A stretch of 15,812 nt of DNA from Actinomycetes bacterium (GTDB taxonomy: Bacteria > Actinomycetota > CADDZG01 > JAHWKV01). The stretch spans positions 1 through 15,812 of the forward strand of contig JAJCYF010000234.1 in assembly GCA_029263035.1 (NCBI GenBank), given 5' to 3'. Below the pieces are notes generated by a model. That model had not been told where the DNA came from. It was given only the letters and a program-made list of their open reading frames with translations, and did no database searches. Shown here piece by piece: positions 1 to 6,425 of the stretch (within the stretch, counting starts at the first letter, position 1; each line of letters starts with the position of its first letter). The translations under genes and the position numbers were made by a program.

Positions 1-414
1 CTGGGCCTTCAGCTCCAGCATGCGCTGCAGGAGCGGCTCGAAGATCGAAAAGTCGTCGGCGGTCCGGGCCTGCACCCAGGCGGTCTGCGATCTGGAGGCC
101 ATCTCGGCCATCTCCCGCACCAGCGCCGGCGGTAGCTTGACCGCCCGGTCGCGGGATCGTTTTGCGAGGTCGACCATCGCCCGGCGTTCGGGGTCCAGCT
201 CCTGCTGGGCGAGCTCGTCGATCAGGTCGCCGTACTCGGTGCTGGTCAGCCGCTCGTGCTCTATCGAGGCTAGGGTCCCGGTGGCCGCTGCCCGCCCCGG
301 AGCGGCCTTGGGGGGCATCAGGGTCTGCTCGTCCCAGCCCAGCAGCCCGCCGATGCTCTCCAGGTGGCGCAGCTCGCGCATGCCGGCGCTGAACTTCTCC
401 CAGGTGTCGTTCAC
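1..414 (-). CDS. M32 family metallocarboxypeptidase (carboxypeptidase Taq type), N-terminal part
   Basis: The 138 visible codons read as the N-terminus of a cytoplasmic zinc metallocarboxypeptidase of family M32, which trims residues from peptide C-termini. The segment LLGWDEQTLMPPKAA near residue 30 is the family hallmark. It is followed by the usual LASIEHERLT, LDPERRAMV and AWVQARTADDFSIFEP-type stretches. The catalytic HExxH lies further on, outside the window, because the gene runs off the left edge. The start is a GTG at 414. An in-frame TAA lies only four codons upstream, so no longer form is possible. The ribosome-binding site is weak (GGGAAC directly before the start). The hicBA cassette ends 55 bp upstream on the same strand. 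Family assignment is from motif recognition and is firm for the fold. Confidence 0.88.
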   Translation of the reverse strand, partial: MNDTWEKFSAGMRELRHLESIGGLLGWDEQTLMPPKAAPGRAAATGTLASIEHERLTSTEYGDLIDELAQQELDPERRAMVDLAKRSRDRAVKLPPALVREMAEMASRSQTAWVQARTADDFSIFEPLLQRMLELKAQ

Positions 415-469
415 GTTCCCAGCTTACTTAGAAGTGCACATGCACACTGAACCTCACCAGTTGATTCCT

Positions 470-655
470 TTAGGGCGCTGCAATGCCGAGATCCCTGCAG
501 ATCTTGCGACAAAGAAGATCGCTGATTTCGGTATGGCGGGGAATCGCGGACCTTGCTCCGGTGGCCGGATTGCTCCACCAGGAATGTTTGGCACCCTCGC
601 GGACGAGCTCGCAACCGTTGAGGCGAAGATGCGCGAGGAATGCACGGCGCTTCAA
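470..655 (-). CDS. hicA: HicA-type mRNA interferase toxin
   Basis: This 61-residue protein matches the HicA toxin: a small double-stranded-RNA-binding-like fold that cleaves mRNA and halts translation. Seen in the sequence are the basic start MKRRAFLAHL, the catalytic-histidine segment GAKHSWW (His24), the NPATGARSAIPRHTEI strand-loop and the C-terminal RKICRDLGI helix, all at their usual spacing. Length is normal for HicA. The start ATG overlaps the hicB stop (ATGA type, 4 bp), so the two are translationally coupled. The order is antitoxin first, toxin second, the reverse of the classic E. coli hicAB. All key residues are present, so the toxin looks intact. Confidence 0.9.
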   Translation of the reverse strand: MKRRAFLAHLRLNGCELVREGAKHSWWSNPATGARSAIPRHTEISDLLCRKICRDLGIAAP

Positions 656-864
656 GTCGAGATAGTGACTTCTTCGAACTCGTCACCTGCAGCGCTTCGC
701 GCCAATTCTCGATTCAGCTCGAGCGCTTCTCCGAGTGCGGAGCTGAGATTATTCATCAGTTCATCGCGCGTGGCACCTTGCGAGTTAACTCCGGCGATCT
801 CTTCGATCCAGCCGATCCACCAGTCACCATCTCGCTTAACGATCGCTTTGTAATCAGCTTTCAT
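652..864 (-). CDS. hicB: HicB-type antitoxin
   Basis: This 70-residue protein has the HicB partial RNase H-like fold: a first strand MKADYKAIVKRDGDWWIGWIEEI, then the turn GVNSQGATRDELMNNLSSAL, then a helix. It would bind and neutralise HicA. No C-terminal ribbon-helix-helix or HTH DNA-binding domain is visible, so it is the short HicB form. No Shine-Dalgarno sequence precedes the ATG (AATCCC lies just before it), and a TACGAT hexamer 8 nt upstream may be a -10 box for a leaderless or near-leaderless mRNA. The cassette is clearly poorer in GC than the copA gene next to it, consistent with acquisition by transfer. Confidence 0.88.
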   Translation of the reverse strand: MKADYKAIVKRDGDWWIGWIEEIAGVNSQGATRDELMNNLSSALGEALELNRELARSAAGDEFEEVTIST

Positions 865-1059
865 GGGATTAAATCGTACTGCACCCGTCCGATCCGCATA
901 ACGAAAAGGTTGTGGAGGGAAGAGCGCCCTTAGCGTTCACTCGATAGGTGTAGCGGCCAGCGGATCACACGACCACCTTTTGCCAGCTAGCCAGTTGAGA
1001 ATGAGTCCACCAGACGCGGGGAAGGCGTCATTAAGTTGCAGTCCCCCAAGAACGCCGAG
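865..1059. other. Intergenic region between copA end and hicB start
   Basis: About 195 bp with no convincing gene on either strand. On the minus strand it must hold the hicBA promoter. A TACGAT hexamer at 874-879 is the best -10 candidate, but no good -35 partner sits 17 bp away. No copA terminator with a stem and U-tract was found. Confidence 0.4.
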
Positions 1060-3195
1060 TTAGAAGTGCCGCAGGCGTAGGGCGTTCGCCACCACGCTGA
1101 CGCTGGAAAACGCCATTGCTCCGGCCGCTATTGCCGGCGATAGCTTGCCGAAGGCGGCCAGCGGTATCGCGGCCACGTTGTAGGCAAAGGCCCAGAACAG
1201 GTTCTGGTGGATCACCCTGAGCGTCTTGCGAGCCAGTCCGATGGCCGCCGGGATCCGGCTCGGATCGGCGCTGACCAGGGTGATGTCGCTGGCTTCGATG
1301 GCTACGTCGGCGCCGGTTCCGATCGCGATCCCCAGGTCGGCCTGGGTCAATGCGGGTGCGTCGTTGATCCCGTCCCCCACCATCGCGACTATCTTGCCCT
1401 CGGCCTGGAGGCGGCGGATCTCGTCGACCTTGCCGCCCGGAAGGACGCCTGCGATAACCCGGTCGATCTTTACCTCGGCACCGATGACGGAGGCGGCAAC
1501 CTGATTGTCGCCGGTGATCATCACTACCTCGACCCCCGCCTTCTTCAAAGCTGCCACCGCCTGGACCGACCCGCTGCGGAGGCGATCGGACAGGGCGACC
1601 AGCCCCCGGGCCTGCCCGTCCCAGCCCACGGCGACCACGGTTTTTCCCTGCCCCTGGAGTGCCCGGGCCTGGTTCTTGAGATCTTCGGACCGGAACAGCC
1701 CGCGCTCCTGGAGCAGCAGGGCCTTACCGACCACCACCTCGGCGCCGTCGATCTCGCCGTGGACGCCGAAGCCGGTCGATGACTCAAAGCCGGTTACCGG
1801 GAGCAACGCGAGTCCCCTTTCCCGGGCCGCGGCGACCACGGCCCGGCCGATCGGGTGCTCGGAGCCGGCCTCCACCGACGCCGCCCGGGTTAGCACCTCG
1901 TCCTCACTGAGGTCCCCGGTGGTCACGACGTCCGTGACCGTCATCCGGCCCTCGGTGAGTGTCCCGGTCTTGTCCAGAACCACCGCGTCCAGCTTCCCGG
2001 ACCGCTCGAAGACCTCGCCGCCCCGGATCAGCACGCCCATCTCGGCTCCCCGGCCGCTGCCGGCCATGATCGCGGTCGGCGTCGCCAGGCCCATTGCGCA
2101 CGGGCAGGCGATTATCAGAACTGCGATGGAGGTGATCAACGCCTGCTCGGCGCTGCCGCTGGCCAGGTACCAGCCGGCGAAGGTGACGGCGGCAATCACC
2201 AGGACGACGGGAACGAATACACCCGCCACCCGGTCGGCCAGCCGCTGGACCGGCGCCTTGGACCCCTGGGCCTGCTTGACCAGCTCGACGATCTGAGAGA
2301 GGGCCGTGGCGGCCCCGACCCGGTTTGCCACGAACTCCAGGCGGCCCTGCTGGTTCAGTGTTCCGCCGAAGACCTCATCGCCGGCGACCTTGTCGACGGG
2401 GACCGGCTCCCCGGTCAGCATCGACTCATCGACCGCGCTGGCTCCCGACATCACCGTGCCGTCGACCGCCACCCGCTCCCCCGGACGGACCACCAGGACG
2501 TCGCCCGGCACGACCCGTTCCACCGGGACGGTAATTTCCTCGCCGTTGACCAGGCGGGTCGCATGTTTGGCCCCGAGCTCGACCAGGCGGGCGATGGCCC
2601 CCGAGGTCCGCCCGACGGCCCGGGCCTCGAAGTACTTGCCCAGCAGGATCAGGGTGATGATGGCAGCGGCGGTCTCGAAGTACACCGCGTGGCCGCCGGT
2701 CAGCAGCGACCAGGTGCTGAAGCCGAAGGCGCTGAGGCTGCCCACCGCAATGAGCGTGTCCATGTTCGTCTGCAGGTGGCGCAGCCGGGAGGCGCCGGAC
2801 CGCAGGAAGTGCCAGCCGCCCCAGAACTGGACCGGGGCCGACAGAACCAGTCCCAGCCAGGCCATCTGCCTGTGGTCCATCCTAAGTGCTTCGCCCAGTT
2901 GCGGAATGAAATGCAGGATCACCAGCGGCGTGGTCAGAACTGCGGAGACGATCAGGCGGGTCCGCAGCCCGGAGGCGTGGGCGTCGTCGTCCCGGCCCCA
3001 GGAGGAACCCTCCGGCTGCACCGCCTCCATCCCGTAGCCGGCCCGCTCGACGGCGGCCAGCAGGTCGGCCTGCTCGACGCCGTCACGCAGGGACACCACC
3101 GCCTGTCCGCCGGCGTAGTTGACGAAGGCGCTCTCCACCCCGGGGACCTTGCCGAGGGCCTTCTCCACCCGCATCGCGCACGACGCGCAGGTCAT
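1060..3195 (-). CDS. copA: Copper-exporting P1B-type ATPase
   Basis: An inner-membrane ATPase that pumps Cu(I) out of the cytoplasm. Numbering is from the first ATG (711 residues). There is one N-terminal heavy-metal domain with MTCASC (Cys3, Cys6), then membrane helices, the actuator loop TGEP (261-264), the metal-channel motif CPC (364-366), the phosphorylation site DKTGT (Asp408), the SEHPIGRAV nucleotide-domain motif and the GDGIND hinge. The final helices carry FAYN and MAFSS, the pair typical of the Cu(I) subgroup. The ATG at 3195 is probably not the true start. Upstream in the same frame, the codons spell DLTFRVSG, the usual first strand of the metal-binding domain. The open frame reaches beyond 3285 without any ATG, GTG or TTG. 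It lies 80 bp downstream of copZ by the ATG, or overlapping it if translation starts near 3285. Confidence 0.95.
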   Translation of the reverse strand: MTCASCAMRVEKALGKVPGVESAFVNYAGGQAVVSLRDGVEQADLLAAVERAGYGMEAVQPEGSSWGRDDDAHASGLRTRLIVSAVLTTPLVILHFIPQLGEALRMDHRQMAWLGLVLSAPVQFWGGWHFLRSGASRLRHLQTNMDTLIAVGSLSAFGFSTWSLLTGGHAVYFETAAAIITLILLGKYFEARAVGRTSGAIARLVELGAKHATRLVNGEEITVPVERVVPGDVLVVRPGERVAVDGTVMSGASAVDESMLTGEPVPVDKVAGDEVFGGTLNQQGRLEFVANRVGAATALSQIVELVKQAQGSKAPVQRLADRVAGVFVPVVLVIAAVTFAGWYLASGSAEQALITSIAVLIIACPCAMGLATPTAIMAGSGRGAEMGVLIRGGEVFERSGKLDAVVLDKTGTLTEGRMTVTDVVTTGDLSEDEVLTRAASVEAGSEHPIGRAVVAAARERGLALLPVTGFESSTGFGVHGEIDGAEVVVGKALLLQERGLFRSEDLKNQARALQGQGKTVVAVGWDGQARGLVALSDRLRSGSVQAVAALKKAGVEVVMITGDNQVAASVIGAEVKIDRVIAGVLPGGKVDEIRRLQAEGKIVAMVGDGINDAPALTQADLGIAIGTGADVAIEASDITLVSADPSRIPAAIGLARKTLRVIHQNLFWAFAYNVAAIPLAAFGKLSPAIAAGAMAFSSVSVVANALRLRHF

Positions 3196-3275
3196 CCCCG
3201 AGACCCGGAAGGTCAGGTCACAATCTTGTGGCCCGCTGCCCCCCGGAGTCTCGGCGACGTTCGTATCGGTGCTTC

Positions 3276-3527
3276 TTACGCTGATGGCTTCTCCCCAATC
3301 TGGTGCACCTGTGCTGCAGCCGGGCCCACGCCGTAGCCCTCGTTCTCGATGGCGGCCACGATGCTGGCCAGCTGCACCGCCTCATCGTTGTAGTTGACGG
3401 TCACGTCCTTGCGATCGAGGTTCACCTTCACGGCCTCCACCCCGTCCAGCGCGCCTACGGCGCCCTCGATTGCATTGATGCAGTGGTTGCAGCTCACTTC
3501 GGGAACTTCCAGCACCTTCTCGGCCAT
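3276..3527 (-). CDS. copZ: CopZ-like copper chaperone (heavy-metal-associated domain)
   Basis: An 83-residue single HMA domain with the ferredoxin-like pattern and the Cu(I)-binding motif SCNHC (Cys13, Cys16) after strand 1. It then shows the DGVEAVKVNLDRKDVTV strand and a C-terminal ENEGYGV segment. It would bind cytoplasmic Cu(I) and deliver it to the CopA pump encoded next. A strong Shine-Dalgarno AGGAGGA (3532-3538) fixes the ATG. The tail after the domain (about 15 residues, rich in Ala/Gln/Pro) overlaps the open frame that leads into copA. An operator-like palindrome lies 35 nt upstream, so the operon is probably induced by copper. Confidence 0.93.
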   Translation of the reverse strand: MAEKVLEVPEVSCNHCINAIEGAVGALDGVEAVKVNLDRKDVTVNYNDEAVQLASIVAAIENEGYGVGPAAAQVHQIGEKPSA

Positions 3528-3562
3528 TTCTTCCTCCTGAAATTGATTCTGTTACCAGTGTC

Positions 3563-3583
3563 GCATACCCCCCGGGGGTATGC
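3563..3583. promoter_or_regulatory. Candidate CsoR copper-repressor operator
   Basis: A 21-bp perfect inverted repeat with 10-bp arms, GCATACCCCC and GGGGGTATGC, around a single central C. It is located 35 nt upstream of copZ. A-T-rich edges around G/C tracts are the known operator pattern of CsoR-family copper-sensing repressors. The position, overlapping the expected copZ promoter, fits repression relieved by Cu(I). No csoR gene lies in the window, so the regulator would be encoded elsewhere. Confidence 0.75.
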
Positions 3584-3584
3584 C

Positions 3585-3617
3585 AAGAGCAGGGCCCGAT
3601 TGGGGAGCCCTGCTCTT
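3585..3617. terminator. Strong hairpin downstream of the cysteine-repeat gene
   Basis: An 11-bp perfect stem, AAGAGCAGGGC (3585-3595) with GCCCTGCTCTT (3607-3617), around an 11-nt loop. It lies 24 bp beyond the stop of the minus-strand gene 3641-4291 and directly next to the copZ operator, so it probably insulates the copper operon. The T-run follows the stem on the plus strand (3614-3619). On the minus strand there is no U-tract, so termination in that direction would be less efficient. Confidence 0.65.
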
Positions 3618-3640
3618 TTCAGCGTATGCCCGGTGGGCGA

Positions 3641-4291
3641 TTACATGTTTTCGAGTTCCGATGCTGCGTCCTGCCGGTCCTGCGTCCGGCGTCGTGCCGC
3701 CACCAGGAGCAGGCCGAAGGCCGCCAGGGCCGAACCGATCCAGAGGGCGTAGGAGGGAGTGGAAGGCTGCTTCACTTCCGGGCCGGCCGCAATCTCGACG
3801 TTCTGCTCGCCCGGCTCCACGACCGGCGCCGCCTCGACCGGCGATTCTGCTGCAACAGTCTGGGTGCCCGCCTGCGGTTTCGGGTCCGCTTTGGGCTCCG
3901 GTTCCGGCTCGGGTTCGGGGTCAACCGGGGGCTGGGGCTCATCCGGGGTCTTGGGTTCTTCGACCTTGTCCCCAACGCACTGCAGACCGTCGGGGCCCAT
4001 CTCCAGCTCGCACAGTCCCGGGGGCTCAGTGACGCACTTGAGGTCCTTGTCGAGCTTGCAAAGCTCCATCTTCTTGGGGGGCTGGACGCACTTGAGGTCC
4101 TTGTCGAGCTTGCAGACCTCCATCAGCTTGGTCTCTTCCACACACTGAAGGCCCTTGGGGCCCATCTCCATGTCGCACAGCTCGATGGGTTTGGCCGAAG
4201 CGGCGGGGGTCAGCAAGACGATGGCGGAGATCACGGTAACCGATGCGGTGACGGTGAAGCGGGCGATGCGGTTGCGGGCTGCTGCGTTCAT
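3641..4291 (-). CDS. Secreted, membrane-anchored protein with four paired-cysteine repeats (unknown function)
   Basis: The function is not recognised. Of 216 residues, 1-33 form a signal peptide (basic start, hydrophobic core, ending TPAASA). Residues about 38-106 hold four cysteine pairs in mirror-like order: a CX10C unit (CDMEMGPKGLQC), two CX7C units (both CKLDKDLKC) and a CX10C unit (CELEMGPDGLQC). A linker rich in Pro, Glu and Asp follows, then a C-terminal helix (YALWIGSALAAFGLLLVAA) and a basic tail that would stop in the membrane. The middle part would lie outside the cell, with cysteines likely in disulfides or binding metal. The two central units share an exact 30-bp DNA repeat (4031-4060 and 4085-4114, period 54 bp), so they arose by duplication. 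AAGGAG upstream fixes the ATG. No LPXTG sorting motif is visible. Confidence 0.85.
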   Translation of the reverse strand: MNAAARNRIARFTVTASVTVISAIVLLTPAASAKPIELCDMEMGPKGLQCVEETKLMEVCKLDKDLKCVQPPKKMELCKLDKDLKCVTEPPGLCELEMGPDGLQCVGDKVEEPKTPDEPQPPVDPEPEPEPEPKADPKPQAGTQTVAAESPVEAAPVVEPGEQNVEIAAGPEVKQPSTPSYALWIGSALAAFGLLLVAARRRTQDRQDAASELENM

Positions 4292-4355
4292 TGAAGTTCT
4301 CCTTTTCCGTTGACTGACTACGGAGTGGGGAGGAGCTTCGGGGCCAAACCCTTAC

Positions 4356-4383
4356 AAAAATCTGTCCGGATTTTTTGTCCGGA
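4356..4383 (-). terminator. Possible intrinsic terminator after the sigma-factor gene
   Basis: Two copies of the self-complementary hexamer TCCGGA (4365-4370 and 4378-4383) can pair into a short stem with a 7-nt loop. Read on the minus strand, they are followed by CAGATTTTTG, giving a U-tract. It starts 4 bp past the stop codon of the sigma-factor gene. The stem is short, so strength is uncertain. Confidence 0.45.
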
Positions 4384-4386
4384 TCC

Positions 4387-5715
4387 TTACCCGGGGATCG
4401 GGCTGCGCTGGGGATCCTGGCCGCGGGGCGGCGGCGGGTCTTCAACCTCGCTCGGGCCACCGTCCTCGCCGGCTCCTCCCGGAGTGCCCGGTTGACCCGG
4501 TTCGCCGGCGGGCGGCCGGGTCCTCTCTGGGGAGGGGGACGGCCGGGGACTGGGAGACGGGCTCGGGCGGGGGGACGGCGCCGCGGACGGCCTCGGGCGG
4601 GGGGAGACGGCCGGCCTCCCGGTGGAGGGCTGGCCGCCGGAGCCGGTAGCGCCCGGAACCGCCGGCGATGACGAGGGCTCGGGGCTGAGAGGGATCCCCG
4701 GGGTCTTGAGAACGTCGTCGTTGAAGACGAGCGGGAAGGATGGATCGCTGGTCGGCGGGTCGGCGGCCGGGGGGTCGTCGTTGCCGCCCATTACGGCCAC
4801 CGTCGGCACCGCCAGAAGCACCACCAGCAGGATCACGGCCGCCACCACCGCTGCTGCGGGAAGACGGCGGCGGCGGACCATCGGCGGCGGGAACCCGCCG
4901 GCGCTCGCCGGCCAACGCTCCATCTCGGCGGAAGACCCGGCCGAGTCGGACCCCACGAGCTGAATCCTGCCCAGAACCGCCTCGCGAGCGTGGGCCGGAG
5001 CGGCAACCAGCGGGATGGCGCCGAGCATGGCCGCCGGGCTCACCATCCGCTTGCGGAGCTCGCCGCAGATGTCGCAGCCGTCGACGTGGCGGGCTACCCG
5101 CTTGCGCCAGGTTGCGGTGAACCGGCCGTCCCAGGGCTTTAGGATCGCTTCGAGCTTGCGGCAGTCCTTGCTCCCCTGACGGGCCACCATCAGGGCACCC
5201 AGGGAACGCTCGACCTGGTCGCGCATCCGGCTGAGCATCACGTAGGCGTGGCCGGGGGTGACCCCCAGCGCGTCGCCCAGCTCCTGGCCCTCCAGACCCT
5301 GGCGCAGGTGCAGATCCAGAACCACCCGGTCCTGGGCCCCCAGCCCCTCGGCGGCGTCCTGGAACAGCACGGCCAGCTCGGTTTGGGCGGCCACCTCGGC
5401 AGGGCCGGCGGAGCTGTCGGCCGGCTCGAAATCTTCGTCTAGGGGATCCAGCCGGCCGGAGCGCTTGAGGCTTTTCATCGCCAGGTGGCGGGCGATGGCG
5501 TACAGCCACGGCCGCAGCTTGTCGGGCTCCCGAAGCTGGTCCAGGCGTGCGGCTGCGGTGACAAAGGTGTCCTGAAGGAGGTCGGCGGCGTCCTCGCGGT
5601 TGCGCACCACGGTGCACAGGAAGCTGTAGATGCGGTCCGAGTACCGGTCGTAGATGTCGGCGAAGGCCTGTTTGTCGCCTTCGCAAGCCGCCAGCACCAG
5701 CGGTGCGTCATCCAT
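4387..5715 (-). CDS. ECF RNA polymerase sigma factor fused to an anti-sigma-like zinc motif and membrane tail
   Basis: From the ATG at 5715 (442 residues), region sigma-2 spans about 7-80 (AFADIYDRYSDRIYSFL, then EDAADLLQDTFVTA and RPWLYAIARHLA). Region sigma-4 spans about 113-172 (VVLDLHLRQGLEGQELGDAL and the helix-turn-helix GVTPGHAYVMLSRMRDQVE). After a linker comes HVDGCDIC (His210, Cys214, Cys217), the HxxxCxxC pattern of zinc anti-sigma factors. A membrane helix follows (about 285-309), then a Pro/Ser/Arg-rich tail of about 130 residues that would be extracytoplasmic. A single protein thus holds the sigma factor and its likely inhibitor. This architecture is known in some actinobacterial ECF groups. 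The start could be earlier: in-frame ATG 5763 or TTG 5778 would add 16-21 residues. None has a clear Shine-Dalgarno sequence. The family alignment favours 5715, where TATGAT lies 6 nt upstream. Confidence 0.88.
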   Translation of the reverse strand: MDDAPLVLAACEGDKQAFADIYDRYSDRIYSFLCTVVRNREDAADLLQDTFVTAAARLDQLREPDKLRPWLYAIARHLAMKSLKRSGRLDPLDEDFEPADSSAGPAEVAAQTELAVLFQDAAEGLGAQDRVVLDLHLRQGLEGQELGDALGVTPGHAYVMLSRMRDQVERSLGALMVARQGSKDCRKLEAILKPWDGRFTATWRKRVARHVDGCDICGELRKRMVSPAAMLGAIPLVAAPAHAREAVLGRIQLVGSDSAGSSAEMERWPASAGGFPPPMVRRRRLPAAAVVAAVILLVVLLAVPTVAVMGGNDDPPAADPPTSDPSFPLVFNDDVLKTPGIPLSPEPSSSPAVPGATGSGGQPSTGRPAVSPRPRPSAAPSPRPSPSPSPRPSPSPERTRPPAGEPGQPGTPGGAGEDGGPSEVEDPPPPRGQDPQRSPIPG

Positions 5716-5778
5716 TGCCAGATCATAGTAATCCACCTTCCCGGCCCCCGAAACAGTCGGCATCCATGGTTCGCCCAA

Positions 5779-6054
5779 CCGGGCGACACAGGGTAGAGGC
5801 GGTAGGGCGCTGCTTCTTACAACTTTCGTCGGGACTTCGTGGGTACAGTCCTATCGCGTGCTGGCCGCAGCGGTCATCAAGGGGATCAGGCTATAGCCAT
5901 CGCGGACGACTTCGCCCTCCAGCACCACTCTCCAACCCCCCGAACTGTCTGCGCCCGGCGCGGCTTAGACATCTCAAGACCCTCGTGCCCCATTGGTTAT
6001 CCACGCTATGCGCGTCCTGGAATTGTCTCGCATGCAATCTGTTGACCGAAGGGC
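5779..6054. other. Region upstream of the sigma-factor gene, entering the accessory island
   Basis: No convincing gene was seen on either strand; the short open frames here lack codon bias and recognisable motifs. The left end must hold the minus-strand promoter of the sigma-factor gene. GC content falls noticeably going right, marking the approximate left border of the central island. No tRNA, attachment site or transposase was recognised. Confidence 0.4.
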
Positions 6055-6305
6055 GCCCTAGCGAACTCGGCACCTGGGAGTAACATTCTGCAATCTACGA
6101 AAGGATTAAGAAGCTAAGTACCTGGTGGAACTACCTCGACTCGACCTGGATCGTCGTGTCCTCTCTTACCCTAAGCTAGGGCTTCGACCGCCTCAAGCCT
6201 ACGCTCGATGACTCCGACAGCGTGCTCATCGTCAACATTACAGACGACAGCTACTCCGGCCGGCTCTCACAGGAAGACTGGGGCTGGCTCCGCAAGCATG
6301 TCTAG
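6055..6305 (+). pseudogene. Broken SinR/Cas2-like family gene
   Basis: The best frame (6084-6305) reads SAIYERIKKLSTWWNYLDST, then WIVVSS, an internal TAG (6177-6179), then GFDRLKPTLDD, SDSVLIVNIT, GRLSQEDWGWLRKHV and a final stop. This matches the small SinR-like proteins (a Cas2-like ferredoxin fold), whose usual pattern is a tyrosine-rich start, a WWHYLDSTWIV strand and a DDxLLIxxxT strand. The preceding residues ANSAPGSN lie in a different frame (6055-6083). Restoring one base would join them to YSAIYERI. The gene thus has a frameshift and a stop, and the start is not identifiable. The two lesions mean no intact product. Such proteins often sit in defence or toxin-antitoxin neighbourhoods, as here, just upstream of CBASS. 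Confidence 0.65.
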
Positions 6306-6390
6306 ACGCCGGTGTTCTGCGCCTCTATTCAGTCTACGTGGCCAGCCTGCCGATGCCGCGCACAGCCCCAACGATGAACCGTCTCGAGCA

Positions 6391-6425
6391 CTGAGACTGT
6401 CGGTGCGGCGCAGTAGGATAGTCAC
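6391..6425 (+). promoter_or_regulatory. Candidate leaderless promoter of the CBASS operon
   Basis: CTGAGA (6391-6396) and TAGGAT (6414-6419) are separated by 17 bp and resemble sigma-70 type -35 and -10 boxes. TAGGAT ends 6 nt before the ATG of the phospholipase gene, so transcription would begin at or next to the A of ATG. No Shine-Dalgarno sequence precedes that ATG. Leaderless mRNAs are common in actinobacteria, which supports this reading. Confidence 0.5.

Noticed and set aside
431..447. GTGCA-CA-TGCAC inverted repeat between hicA and the M32 gene as an operator
   Set aside because: Only 5-bp arms, and no known regulator site of this form was recognised.
20..853. Long plus-strand open frame of 277 codons over the left end
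   Set aside because: It runs antisense to the M32 peptidase and hicBA, which have clear family motifs; its own translation shows low-complexity Arg/Ser runs and no domain.
1505..3336. Several long plus-strand frames across copA
   Set aside because: They are antisense shadows caused by high GC at the third codon position of copA; none has a recognisable domain.
4442..5686. A 414-codon alternative minus-strand frame in the sigma-factor gene
   Set aside because: It is Arg/Pro/Gly-rich with no domain, while the other frame has complete sigma-2 and sigma-4 regions.
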